This document shows positions 36,139-43,899 of a DNA stretch of 64,000 bases, one piece after another; the stretch's first letter is position 1; each line of letters opens with the position of its first letter. The notes beneath the pieces were generated by a model, which was not told where the DNA came from, made no database searches, and saw only the letters and a list, made by a program, of their open reading frames with translations. The DNA is taken from assembly GCF_000389635.1 (NCBI RefSeq), contig NC_021182.1:1550001-1614000 (forward strand). The letters are read 5' to 3'. The stretch is from Clostridium pasteurianum BC1. Its GTDB lineage: Bacteria > Bacillota > Clostridia > Clostridiales > Clostridiaceae. The position numbers and the translations under genes are program-made.

Positions 36139-36402
36139 AAGTTTAGATTTGAATTTATTTTATTTTGACAAGAACATATTATTTAATGACTTCACCATAT
36201 TAACAATAATTTACAATTCTGAATTAATTATATAGTGTTCAATAAGGTACACCTTTATAGACTATTTGTTTTTTATACTATTTGAGTCCGTAAAGGTATT
36301 AAATTTAATTTGAACACGTACGTAAATAAGCAGCAACCTTTATATACACTTGTGATATAATTAATATGTATCATTTTGAATAAAAGGAGGCAATCGCCAT
36401 AT

Positions 36403-37002
36403 ATGAAAAAAATCTTTGGATATATCAGAGTAAGCAGCACAGATCAGAATATAGATAGGCAGCTTGAAGAAATGTTATCTCTAGGTATAAATGAACGTGA
36501 TATATATATTGATAAGCAAAGTGGCAAGGACTTTGAAAGACCTCAATATAAGGCCCTTAAAACAATATTAAGATCTGGTGATATAGTATATATAAAATCA
36601 ATTGATAGATTTGGAAGAAACTCAAGAGATATCAAAAGGGAATGGGAAGAGATAACTCAGGGAATAGGTGCAGATATAAAAGTGTTGGACATGCCTTTGC
36701 TAGACACTACACAATATAAAGATTTAATAGGAAACTTTGTTTCTAATCTAGTCTTAGAAGTACTTTCATTTGTAGCAGAACAGGAAAGAAAAAATATTAA
36801 GCAAAGACAACAGGAAGGTATTAAAATAGCCAAGGCTAAGGGAAAACATCTTGGTAGGCCAAAGGCCATGTTTCCTGAACAGTGGCAAGATATTTATAAG
36901 GCTTGGAAATCCGATAACATCACAGCTGTAAAAGCTATGGAGAGGCTCAATTTGAAGAAAAGTACATTTTATAAGCTTGTTAAACAGTATGAACATTTAT
37001 AA
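36403..37002 (+). CDS. Serine recombinase (resolvase family)
   Basis: About 200 residues. Seen: IFGYIRVSSTDQNIDRQLEE (catalytic Ser near residue 10), IKSIDRFGRNSRDI, and FVAEQERKNIKQRQQEGIKI (E-helix). The short HTH tail is SNDITAVKAMERLN-like, ending STFYKLVKQYE. AAGGAGG lies 12 bp before ATG 36403. It is alone, without a transposase, and may be a resolvase left by a transposon or plasmid. The recombinase-tail remnants at 8.2 and 13.3 kb come from related proteins. Confidence 0.88.
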   Translation: MKKIFGYIRVSSTDQNIDRQLEEMLSLGINERDIYIDKQSGKDFERPQYKALKTILRSGDIVYIKSIDRFGRNSRDIKREWEEITQGIGADIKVLDMPLLDTTQYKDLIGNFVSNLVLEVLSFVAEQERKNIKQRQQEGIKIAKAKGKHLGRPKAMFPEQWQDIYKAWKSDNITAVKAMERLNLKKSTFYKLVKQYEHL

Positions 37003-37198
37003 TATTTTCAGTATTAGGGCTATGTGGCGACACAACTAAATAGCACTAATTCGTTGGAAAGGTGTGTCAGGTAACTTAATAGGTTATATGATACACTTTA
37101 TATTTTAGAATGAATTTCACAAAACAGTAGTTGTGTTGAATTCAAAGAATCTGCTTAATACAGATCCTTTGTGTCGTATTAATAGAATGTTGCGAATT

Positions 37199-37762
37199 TC
37201 AATCAATTATTTTCTGTGGTTTTTTAGTCATCAAAAGAATTACCCCAAATATAATTTTAATTACACCATCTATAATCGCTAAATAATAAAAACTTAAATT
37301 TACATCGAGTATACCAACTAATGTGTTTATTGCTAATGGAAATGATATATATAATAATAACTTCCCATGTACAGTTGAAAATGGTATAAAATGAATGGCT
37401 GTTGCCAATAATGCTCCAAGCCATATCATTCTGTAATTAGTTGTTCCAAAATATTTGCCAGAAAATATAGATGCAAGTAACACCATTAATATTATTGATA
37501 TTTTTGACATATTTAACTGGAATTTTGAACGTGGTCCATAGGAAAATTTCTTTTTTAATGTTTTAGAGCGAAAAATAATTATCATTCCCGTAAAATATCC
37601 TATGACAAATACAATTGGATTTATGAGGTATTTACCTCCAACAATTACGCTTAACACAATTATAAATCCAATCCCAATAAGCCATATTCCACAAAGTCGT
37701 TTGTTTAAAAATCTTGATTTTTCACCTTTTTCATAGCCCATTTTGGAAAGTAATAATTCCAT
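37199..37762 (-). CDS. Membrane protein of unknown function
   Basis: 187 residues with about six hydrophobic segments: LCGIWLIGIGFIIVLSVIVG, INPIVFVIGYFTGMIIIF, ISIILMVLLASIFSG, then three more. A conserved-looking AIHFIPFSTVHGK loop lies near residue 130. The fold resembles small unknown clostridial membrane proteins. GAGGAG precedes ATG 37762; the frame is open to 37828. Upstream lies the repeat-type motif CAATACGGACTAGTAAA (minus strand), which may carry its promoter. Confidence 0.6.
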   Translation of the reverse strand: MELLLSKMGYEKGEKSRFLNKRLCGIWLIGIGFIIVLSVIVGGKYLINPIVFVIGYFTGMIIIFRSKTLKKKFSYGPRSKFQLNMSKISIILMVLLASIFSGKYFGTTNYRMIWLGALLATAIHFIPFSTVHGKLLLYISFPLAINTLVGILDVNLSFYYLAIIDGVIKIIFGVILLMTKKPQKIID

Positions 37763-37887
37763 ATCTGAAATCTCCTCATATATACTAGATTCTTTATAAT
37801 TTACTAGTCCGTATTGATTACATATCAAAATAATATCATATTATTGATTAAGTGGTACATTGTACACAATAAGATTAAAAATTCCGA

Positions 37888-37966
37888 AATCAACACAATG
37901 ACAATTGTGTTGATTTGGTGAAAATAGTGTGAATCCTTGGTACATAAGGGCTCACGCTATTTTTTT
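37888..37966. terminator. Two adjacent hairpins
   Basis: AAATCAACACAAT with ATTGTGTTGATTT (about 37889-37918) forms a 13-bp stem. ATAGTGTGAA...CTCACGCTAT (about 37925-37960), followed by TTTTTTT, forms a plus-strand terminator. No plus-strand gene ends just before them, so the upstream transcript is unknown. Confidence 0.5.
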
Positions 37967-38141
37967 AATCTTTAAAAGGTAAATTTGCAAAAATTAATTC
38001 AACATAATATAATAAAATTATATATTTAGTTGAATTAAATAAACACGTGGGACAAGCCTAAAATACGGACTTTACAAAAAATATAATTGGTAATAAAAGT
38101 CAAAAATTTTGGCCTTTAAAAACAAAAAAAAGAGTTAAATT

Positions 38142-38720
38142 ATGGAAAGAGTTGAACCTATAAGATCAGAGAAAAAAATTAAGGATCTAAAGAAGTATCC
38201 TTTAGGAGCAGGAAATATGAGAAACTATGCTTTAATTGTGCTGGGGCTTAATACAGCACTAAGGATTTCAGATATACTGCAGCTGACATGGGAGGATGTA
38301 TATGACTTTGAAGAAAAGACCTTCAAAACTCATGTATACATAAAGGAACAAAGGACCGGTAAGGATAAAAAATTCTTACTTAATAAAAATACCATAGAAG
38401 GTCTTTTAAAGCATAAAAGAAAGCTTGGGCATATAAATCATCAAGACTATATTTTCAGCAGCCGCAACGGTGAGAATAAAGCTATAACCCGACATATGGC
38501 CATAAGAATAATAAAAGAGAGCTGCGCAGCAGTGGGAATAAAAGAACATGTTGGCTGCCATTCATTAAGAAAGACCTTTGGATATCACTCCTGGAAGAAG
38601 GGAGTACCAGTGCCAGTGCTTATGGAGCTGTTTAATCATTCTACTCAGGCCATAACTAAATTGTATTTGGGTATTTCCCAAGATGATATTGATGATGTTT
38701 ATCGTCTTGTAGAACTTTAA
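38142..38720 (+). CDS. Compact tyrosine recombinase
   Basis: A 192-residue integrase-fold protein with only the catalytic domain. Seen: LGLNTALRISDILQLTWEDV (Arg I), CHSLRKTFGYHSWKKG (His-x-x-Arg, then His/Trp) and ITKLYLGISQDDI (Tyr nucleophile). The N-terminal core-binding domain of phage integrases is absent. Such short proteins occur in clostridia, often as isolated genes. No att site or cargo is obvious next to it. It could act on the tRNA-half repeats, but nothing here shows that. Confidence 0.85.
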   Translation: MERVEPIRSEKKIKDLKKYPLGAGNMRNYALIVLGLNTALRISDILQLTWEDVYDFEEKTFKTHVYIKEQRTGKDKKFLLNKNTIEGLLKHKRKLGHINHQDYIFSSRNGENKAITRHMAIRIIKESCAAVGIKEHVGCHSLRKTFGYHSWKKGVPVPVLMELFNHSTQAITKLYLGISQDDIDDVYRLVEL

Positions 38721-38740
38721 TGTATAGACTTTCTCATCTT

Positions 38741-38786
38741 AAAATAGGTTATTAAATAAATTTTGTTAATTTAATAACCTATTTTA
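38741..38786 (+). terminator. Terminator of the tyrosine recombinase gene
   Basis: AATAGGTTATTAAAT pairs with ATTTAATAACCTATT, followed by TTATTT. It lies 25 bp after the stop codon. Confidence 0.65.
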
Positions 38787-38802
38787 TTTACATTTAACCT
38801 AC

Positions 38803-38841
38803 TATGTAATACAATATAGTAAAGCTAACTTGTATTACATA
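38803..38841. promoter_or_regulatory. PadR operator
   Basis: TATGTAATACAA (38803-38814) and TTGTATTACATA (38830-38841) form a perfect 12-bp inverted repeat with a 15-bp spacer, immediately upstream of the padR ribosome site. The ATGTAATACAA form is common at PadR-controlled promoters. Confidence 0.75.
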
Positions 38842-38858
38842 ATAGAGAGGCGATGTTA

Positions 38859-39203
38859 TTGAATGATAAATCTCAATTCTTAAAGGGAACTTTAGAAGGA
38901 TGTATACTGAAGATTATTAATGATGATGAAGTTTATGGATATGAAATAGCTGAAAAATTGAAGAATTATGGATTAAGTGAAGTGAGTGAAGGTACTATAT
39001 ACCCGCTGCTTTTAAGACTTGAAAAAGCAGGACTTCTAAATTCTACGAAAAAAGAATCTCCTTATGGTCCTAAAAGAAAATATTATAAGTTATCCATTGG
39101 AGGAAAAGAAGCATTAAATAATTTCTATGAAAACTGGATGAAGCTTAAAGAAAGCATTGATAAAATATTTATTGATTATAGAGAGGAGACTGAAAATGAA
39201 TGA
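38859..39203 (+). CDS. PadR-family transcriptional regulator
   Basis: About 114 residues: FLKGTLEGCILKIINDDEVY, GYEIAEKLKNYGLSEVSEGT and IYPLLLRLEKAGLL followed by the wing SPYGPKRKYYKLS. This is the standard PadR winged helix with a C-terminal dimer helix. TTG 38859 is 8 bp after GAGAGG; ATG 38853 is too close. The next gene overlaps its stop by 8 bp, so the pair forms one operon behind the PadR operator. Confidence 0.85.
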   Translation: MNDKSQFLKGTLEGCILKIINDDEVYGYEIAEKLKNYGLSEVSEGTIYPLLLRLEKAGLLNSTKKESPYGPKRKYYKLSIGGKEALNNFYENWMKLKESIDKIFIDYREETENE

Positions 39204-39864
39204 AGCAAATAAAATGATAAAGGAAAATCATGAAATAAGTAAAAAACTTAATAAAGAAAATCAAGCAATATATACGGATATTGTTTGCTATATTAGAGTA
39301 AGCTCAATAAATGAAAAAGAAGAAATTATTTCTGATATTTTAGATATGTTTTTAAGGTGCCAGGAAGCTGGAAAACCAATTGAAGAAGCTATAGAAAATG
39401 ATTATAAGGGATTTTGTGATTCAATTATAGGATCTGTAAGTCAAAAGAGAATTTCATTTAATAATCTAAAAGAATATCTAGGAATAATTATAAATGGGAT
39501 ATTTATTCTTTTAACTATAGATTTTGTGTTTAACTATATACCAAAATTAATTGCAAGTAAATCTTTAATCAGTTACCAGTTTAATGTATCATTTTTTATA
39601 ACAACTATAATAATTATTATTATATCTATTGCTATAGTAAAATACATTGGCAAAAATAGCTTCAAATTTTCAAATAGGAAGTCATCGAAAAAAGAAAACT
39701 TTCTATTTGGTTCAGGATTTGCATCGTTTATTATTTTAATGGGTATTTTTCAATATGTATTAAGGAATTATGTATTGTTTTCTTTAAGTGGATACTACGT
39801 ATTTTTTGTATTAGGAATCTATTGGATATACAAACTTATAAGTAAAATAAAAGATAAATTTTAA
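39196..39864 (+). CDS. PadR-linked DUF1129-like membrane protein
   Basis: About 222 residues. The N-terminal soluble helical part (KENQAIYTDIVCYIRVSS, EEIISDILDMFLRCQEAGKP) resembles the DUF1129/DUF1048 helical domain often coupled to PadR regulators. Then come four membrane segments (IIINGIFILLTIDFVF and later ones). GAGGAGA precedes ATG 39196, which overlaps the padR stop. It probably works with PadR in membrane-stress sensing, by analogy only. Confidence 0.65.
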   Translation: MNEANKMIKENHEISKKLNKENQAIYTDIVCYIRVSSINEKEEIISDILDMFLRCQEAGKPIEEAIENDYKGFCDSIIGSVSQKRISFNNLKEYLGIIINGIFILLTIDFVFNYIPKLIASKSLISYQFNVSFFITTIIIIIISIAIVKYIGKNSFKFSNRKSSKKENFLFGSGFASFIILMGIFQYVLRNYVLFSLSGYYVFFVLGIYWIYKLISKIKDKF

Positions 39865-39893
39865 TACAGATAACAATACCATGATATTTAATG

Positions 39894-39958
39894 CATGACA
39901 CGGATACTTCTATTATCTCTCATAAGGGTAATATTACCATATGTGTCATGTATTAAAA
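39894..39958. repeat. Small inverted repeat with GACAC ends
   Basis: CATGACAC near 39897 pairs with GTGTCATG near 39947, with GGGTAATATTACC inside. Related TGACACG and GTAATACC-type pieces occur near 4920, 13170, 28717 and 55655. These may be fragments of one small mobile repeat. Confidence 0.35.
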
Positions 39959-39976
39959 AACTGGATTAAATTAATT

Positions 39977-40022
39977 ATAAGAGACATTTGTAGAAAATTA
40001 CCTTTCTACAAATGTCTCTTAT
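39977..40022. terminator. Terminator overlapping the toxin gene end
   Basis: ATAAGAGACATTTGTAGAAA pairs perfectly over 20 bp with its complement, ending at 40022. The toxin stop codon lies within it. It can end transcription of the minus-strand toxin-antitoxin operon and, from the other side, the PadR operon. Confidence 0.7.
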
Positions 40023-40396
40023 AAATTTTTATTTAATCTTTCTTCAGCTTCATCGTAAACTTCATTATCAGATCGTTTTCCAATAACGATAATATCAATA
40101 ATATCGATATCGTCAGATGAGATTCCCTGTTTAAATATAATTCTTAAACCCTTCTTCTTATTCTTTAATTTACGACAATTATGAAGCTTACCGTGTAATT
40201 GTTCACCAGCTTGCATACCGAAAATTTTTATTCTATCTAAACCTTTATCTACAAAAGTAATTTGATCACCATCAAGATTAAAATAGTCTTCTTTTGCTTT
40301 GTCAAACCAATTTAGTGCATGATTATCGTTTCCTTTTAATTGATTAATAGCGTCATAATGATTTTTTATACTCTTATTCCCAGCCATCATTTTCAT
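40019..40396 (-). CDS. RelE/YoeB-type toxin
   Basis: A 125-residue toxin-like protein: NWFDKAKEDYFNLDGDQITF, AGEQLHGKLHNCRKLKNKKK and GLRIIFKQGISSDDIDIIDI. The GLRIIF strand and the final IVIGKRSDNEVYDEAEERL match RelE-superfamily mRNA interferases. It overlaps the antitoxin gene by 23 bp. Longer than the smallest RelE proteins. The activity is inferred. Confidence 0.72.
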   Translation of the reverse strand: MKMMAGNKSIKNHYDAINQLKGNDNHALNWFDKAKEDYFNLDGDQITFVDKGLDRIKIFGMQAGEQLHGKLHNCRKLKNKKKGLRIIFKQGISSDDIDIIDIIVIGKRSDNEVYDEAEERLNKNL

Positions 40397-40694
40397 TCAA
40401 TATTAGTGGTTTATTTGATTTGATTCCACGAACCTCATAATCTGATAACTTTTGTACTTTACCTTTTGACTCTTCAAGAATACGAATATAAGCTTCAGCT
40501 TCAATCAATTTATCATTTAAATTTTCAAATCTATCAATTTGTTTATTATAATCTTCAATAGAAATAATAATTTTAAATGGACGATTATTTTTCATTACAA
40601 AGATCTCTTTTTTTCTATCAAGAACTTTAGAGGTATATCTTTGTAAATCCGTAGTAGATACAAATTGATCATTGTCAATTTTTTCTTTTATCAT
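40374..40694 (-). CDS. Phd/YefM-type antitoxin
   Basis: A 106-residue protein. The N-terminal part has the Phd/YefM DNA-binding pattern (VSTTDLQRYTSKVLDRKKEI, IFVMKNNRPFKIIISIEDYN). The C-terminal half is the flexible helix that would bind the toxin. AAGGAGG lies before the ATG. The ribosome binding and overlap indicate coupled synthesis with the toxin. Repeats upstream are the likely autoregulatory sites. Confidence 0.8.
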   Translation of the reverse strand: MIKEKIDNDQFVSTTDLQRYTSKVLDRKKEIFVMKNNRPFKIIISIEDYNKQIDRFENLNDKLIEAEAYIRILEESKGKVQKLSDYEVRGIKSNKPLILNENDGWE

Positions 40695-40733
40695 GATACA
40701 ACCTCCTTATATATTGCTTTATAATTATATTAT

Positions 40734-40774
40734 CATAATTAACTGTATAATTCAACATATAATTAACTGTATGA
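40734..40774 (-). promoter_or_regulatory. Antitoxin operator repeats
   Basis: ATAATTAACTGTAT occurs twice, at 40735-40748 and 40759-40772, within 50 bp of the antitoxin start. Paired sites of this kind usually bind the antitoxin or the toxin-antitoxin complex for autorepression. Confidence 0.6.
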
Positions 40775-40805
40775 TGAAATTTACTCATTTAGATAATATA
40801 TTTTA

Positions 40806-41273
40806 ATGTGATTAAATGTATGTGAAATTTATAATCAAAATATTTTGGACTTAATATAAGAAATAGAAGTTAGCCTATTCAAACAATAAGCTTACTTAGT
40901 TTTTTCCACACTTTTCCTACAAAAGTTTCAGATAGCTGTAGTTTTGTTTAGAAAGTAGAAGTAAGTAAAGCTAGCAATACCAACACTTATAGGAAAGTAT
41001 AGAAAGATAAAAAGATATTAAAACAAATCTGAAGGTCGAGGGTTCGACTCCCCCTGGGTGCACCAAAACATTGATACAAGCCAGTTCACGGATAATGTGA
41101 ATTTGCTTGTATTTTTATTTTCCCACAAAAGTTTTAGAAACATTTAGTTCCTTTTAGAAGAGAATAGTTCATAAATTTAGTAAGATTAATAGTTATAGCG
41201 AATTTTAGAAATATATAATTTGATAGTAAATAAGCAAATTGGTCGGGGGGGCGGATCCTCTCTGACGCACCAT
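40806..41273. repeat. Repeat copy D with two tRNA 3'-halves
   Basis: The left edge GAAATTTATAATCAAAATAT matches copies C and E. First tRNA 3' half 41028-41065 (T-loop TTCGACT, acceptor GGGTGCACCA). The right module includes TTTTCCCACAAAAGTTTTAG and ends at a second tRNA 3' half, 41239-41272, ending CTGACGCACCA. Its T-arm is damaged (GGGGGGGCGGATCC). A terminator and a group IIC intron fragment follow directly. Confidence 0.8.
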
Positions 41274-41274
41274 G

Positions 41275-41310
41275 AAAAGCCTTGATAACACTATGATTCA
41301 AGGCTTTTTA
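41275..41310 (+). terminator. Terminator after the second tRNA half
   Basis: AAAAGCCTTGA pairs with TCAAGGCTTTT, followed by TTA. It is the kind of terminator that follows a tRNA operon, and the kind of site class C group II introns insert behind. Confidence 0.75.
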
Positions 41311-41312
41311 CA

Positions 41313-41657
41313 GTGAGCCTATAGGCGCAATTTAATAGGTAAAAGTCCCAAGCTCGGGTTGATAGTGCCAATTGCATAGCTTAAGACGAGGGTGTCCACT
41401 GTGAGGTGGGATCTGAAGGAAGCCAGCGGCAAGACTCTGGTCTGACGAAAAGAAACTACATATAAGGCACATGTCTGTGGGTAAGTTTGCTACACAAAAC
41501 AAAGCCCTAAACTATCCGAAACAAGCGGTGTAAATGTAGTAGAAAGATGGAGTGAAAGGTTGTGCTCTTACCTGTGAAATTCTGGAAGGTAAGTTATAGA
41601 TATGAAATTAGAAATAACAACCCATACAGTGATGTGTGGCTGGAATGTCATAAGTCA
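41313..41657 (+). mobile_element. Group IIC intron, 5' part only
   Basis: It begins GTGAGCCTATAGGCGC two bases after a terminator and carries domain I landmarks of class C introns: GGTAAAAGTCCC, GAGGGTGTCC, ATCTGAAGGAAGC, GGTCTGACGAAAAGAAAC and AACAAAGCCC. It is cut off at about 41657, before any reverse transcriptase gene, where an excisionase-like frame starts. It cannot splice. Confidence 0.7.
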
Positions 41658-41660
41658 GGG

Positions 41661-42029
41661 ATGTACTATAGATACGCTGACACTGGTTCCATGGATACTA
41701 CCTCCACCCCAACTAAAAAGGAACTAGCCGAAAGATGAAAAGTATCTGAAAGGACCATAGACCAATACAAGGAAAACTGCATAATTATCTCTATCAAAGA
41801 TTTGCCATGTATAAGATTTAATGTACATTACATTGAAAAAATTGAGGGACGCATCTCTGAAAAAGTTACTTTGAGGGAAAGAAAACTTGAAAGAGAAATT
41901 GAATATGCAGTTTCAAAAGCTAATGTGATACTTTCAGAAGTTTTATATAATACGCTAAAGAAATTTAGTATTGAACTATTTACAATTAGTATTCAATATT
42001 GTCATAGAATTGCCATAAACAAAAATTAG
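41661..42029 (+). pseudogene. Excisionase-like HTH protein with internal TGA
   Basis: From ATG 41661 (or 41691) the frame reads TPTKKELAER, then TGA at 41730-41732, then KVSERTIDQYKENCIISIKD, PCIRFNVHYIEKIEGRIS and a charged coiled coil (LRERKLEREIEYAVSK). Relatives have Trp at the stop position (ELAERW-VSxRTID), so TGG has become TGA inside the helix-turn-helix. The gene follows the truncated intron with no gap. It was probably a DNA-binding excisionase of a mobile element. Confidence 0.6.
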
Positions 42030-42178
42030 TATATAAATATAGACTAAAATATGGATAAGTATTTGGTTGATTCCAGGTGCTATTTTTCATATATGTATAA
42101 AGCAAGTGACATGATGGCAGGAATAAATAGTATAAGAGATGGGATATATAGATAGCAATTTAGCAAAGGGGTGAATAT

Positions 42179-42637
42179 ATGATTACTGTGAAAAATATTT
42201 ACAATACATTTATAAATAATGAAAAATATAAACATATTATAAGATTTGGATGTGTAGGGTGCTTAAATACTACGTTTGACTTTGGAATATTTTCTCTCTT
42301 AAATAGTGTATTTGGTATTAATTATATCATAAGCCAGATAGCATCCTATTCTAGTGGTACGTTAAATAGCTATCTTTTAAATAAATTTTGGAGCTTTAAT
42401 GATACGAAAATTAGTAAGAAGACAACAATGGAAGTTGTTCAATTTATTGTTGTTAATTCAGCATCCCTAGGAGTAAGTTTAATAGGTTTACGTATATTAA
42501 TGAGAGATAATTCCATGAATCCTTTCTTTGCAAAAATTATTTCAATGGTACTAGCTCAAGTAGTTAATTTTGTAGGATATAGATTTTGGGTTTTTGGCAC
42601 AATTGCAAAGTTAGTACCTCGTACTAAAAAAACATAG
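42179..42637 (+). CDS. GtrA-like flippase
   Basis: A 152-residue membrane protein with four hydrophobic segments. Seen: IIRFGCVGCLNTTFDFGIFS, the TM2 motif SGTLNSYLLNKFWSFND, and a final VVNFVGYRFWVF, all typical of the GtrA family. It probably moves a lipid-linked sugar across the membrane for the adjacent glycosyltransferases. GGGGTG precedes the ATG. Confidence 0.82.
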   Translation: MITVKNIYNTFINNEKYKHIIRFGCVGCLNTTFDFGIFSLLNSVFGINYIISQIASYSSGTLNSYLLNKFWSFNDTKISKKTTMEVVQFIVVNSASLGVSLIGLRILMRDNSMNPFFAKIISMVLAQVVNFVGYRFWVFGTIAKLVPRTKKT

Positions 42638-42758
42638 CGTGAACCTCATATGGTTTTTAAAAATAACAAAATATGCATATATTCAGATGGTAATACTTTA
42701 TACGTTAATTGTATAAAGTTATTTAATCAATTTAAAATAATAATGAGGTGAGAGATAA

Positions 42759-43738
42759 ATGTATAATGAGATAGTTTATTCTGTAATAGTACCATTGTAT
42801 AATGAAGAGCTTGTTATTGATGAGAGTTACAAAAGATTGAAAGAAGTCATGGATTCTTTAAAGAAAATTATGAAATTATGTTTGTGAATGATGGGAGTCG
42901 TGATGCCACAAGAGATAAAGTTGAAAAGATATGTGAAAAGGATGAAAAAATTAAACTTATAAATTTTTCAAGAAATTTTGGACATCAGTGTGCAATAACG
43001 GCGGGCATGGATCTAGCAGCAGGGGATGCTATTGTTGTAATAGATGCGGATCTCCAGGACCCTCCAGAAGTTATTCCAAAGATGATTGAAAAATGGAAAG
43101 AAGGATATGAAGTTGTCTATGCAAAAAGAATTAAGAGACAGGGTGAGTCTTTTTTAAAAAAATTCACTGCAAAAGTATTTTATAGGCTATTAAAGAGTAT
43201 GACTAGTATCGATATTCCGGTAGATACAGGGGATTTTAGACTTATTGACAGGAAAGTTTGTGATGCTTTGATTTCTCTGCCTGAAAGAAATAGATACGTA
43301 AGAGGTCTTGTTAGTTGGGTTGGATATAAGCAGACCTTTGTTAAAATGACAAGACAGGAGAGATTTGCAGGAGAGAGCAAATATCCTTTGAAAAAAATGC
43401 TGAAGTTAGCTTTTGATGGTATAACTTCATTTTCATATAAACCACTTGTTATTGCTGCATATTTGGGAGGGTTCACTTTTTTAGTAGGGCTAATTTTACT
43501 TATGGATGTTATTATAAAAAATATGGCTAATCATACATCAATTCTCAAATTTGGTTTAATAATAGCAATTAATCTCTTGATGTTTGGTTTAATTCTTACA
43601 AGTATTGGTGTAATGGGGCAATATATTGGAAGAATTTTTGATGAAAGTAAAGCTAGACCTAATTATATAATTGCTAGCACAATAAATTATAATAGATCTG
43701 ATAAAAAGAATAAAATCAATAGTAAGCTTAATCAATAA
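42759..43738 (+). pseudogene. GT2 polyprenyl-phosphate glycosyltransferase, frameshifted
   Basis: Frame one starts at ATG 42759: YSVIVPLYNEELVIDESYKR then LKEVMDSLKK. The frame is lost near 42860 (TTAAAGAAAATTATG). Frame two gives YEIMFVNDGSRDATRDKVEK, NFSRNFGHQCAITAGMDLA, VIDADLQDPPEVIP (DxD) and two C-terminal membrane segments. One missing base explains the break. It would charge undecaprenyl phosphate with a sugar for the GT39 enzyme. If real, the frameshift disables the cluster; GAGGTGAG precedes the ATG. Confidence 0.75.
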
Positions 43739-43899
43739 TAAATTTAATTTTACTTTTTGTTATTGTGGTAGTTATAAGATTTTTAGTTAAAAGTTTCAAT
43801 ATGAATGTATATATTCAAAAATAATTGTCACTATCCAAGCTCAAGTAATAAATTTTCTTGACTACTAGCTATGGATATTTACCTGAGGAGGTCGTGAAA

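Noticed and set aside
36403-38720. A serine plus tyrosine recombinase integrative element
   Set aside because: The two recombinase genes are 1.1 kb apart with an unrelated minus-strand gene between them; no att sites, cargo or transfer genes frame them.
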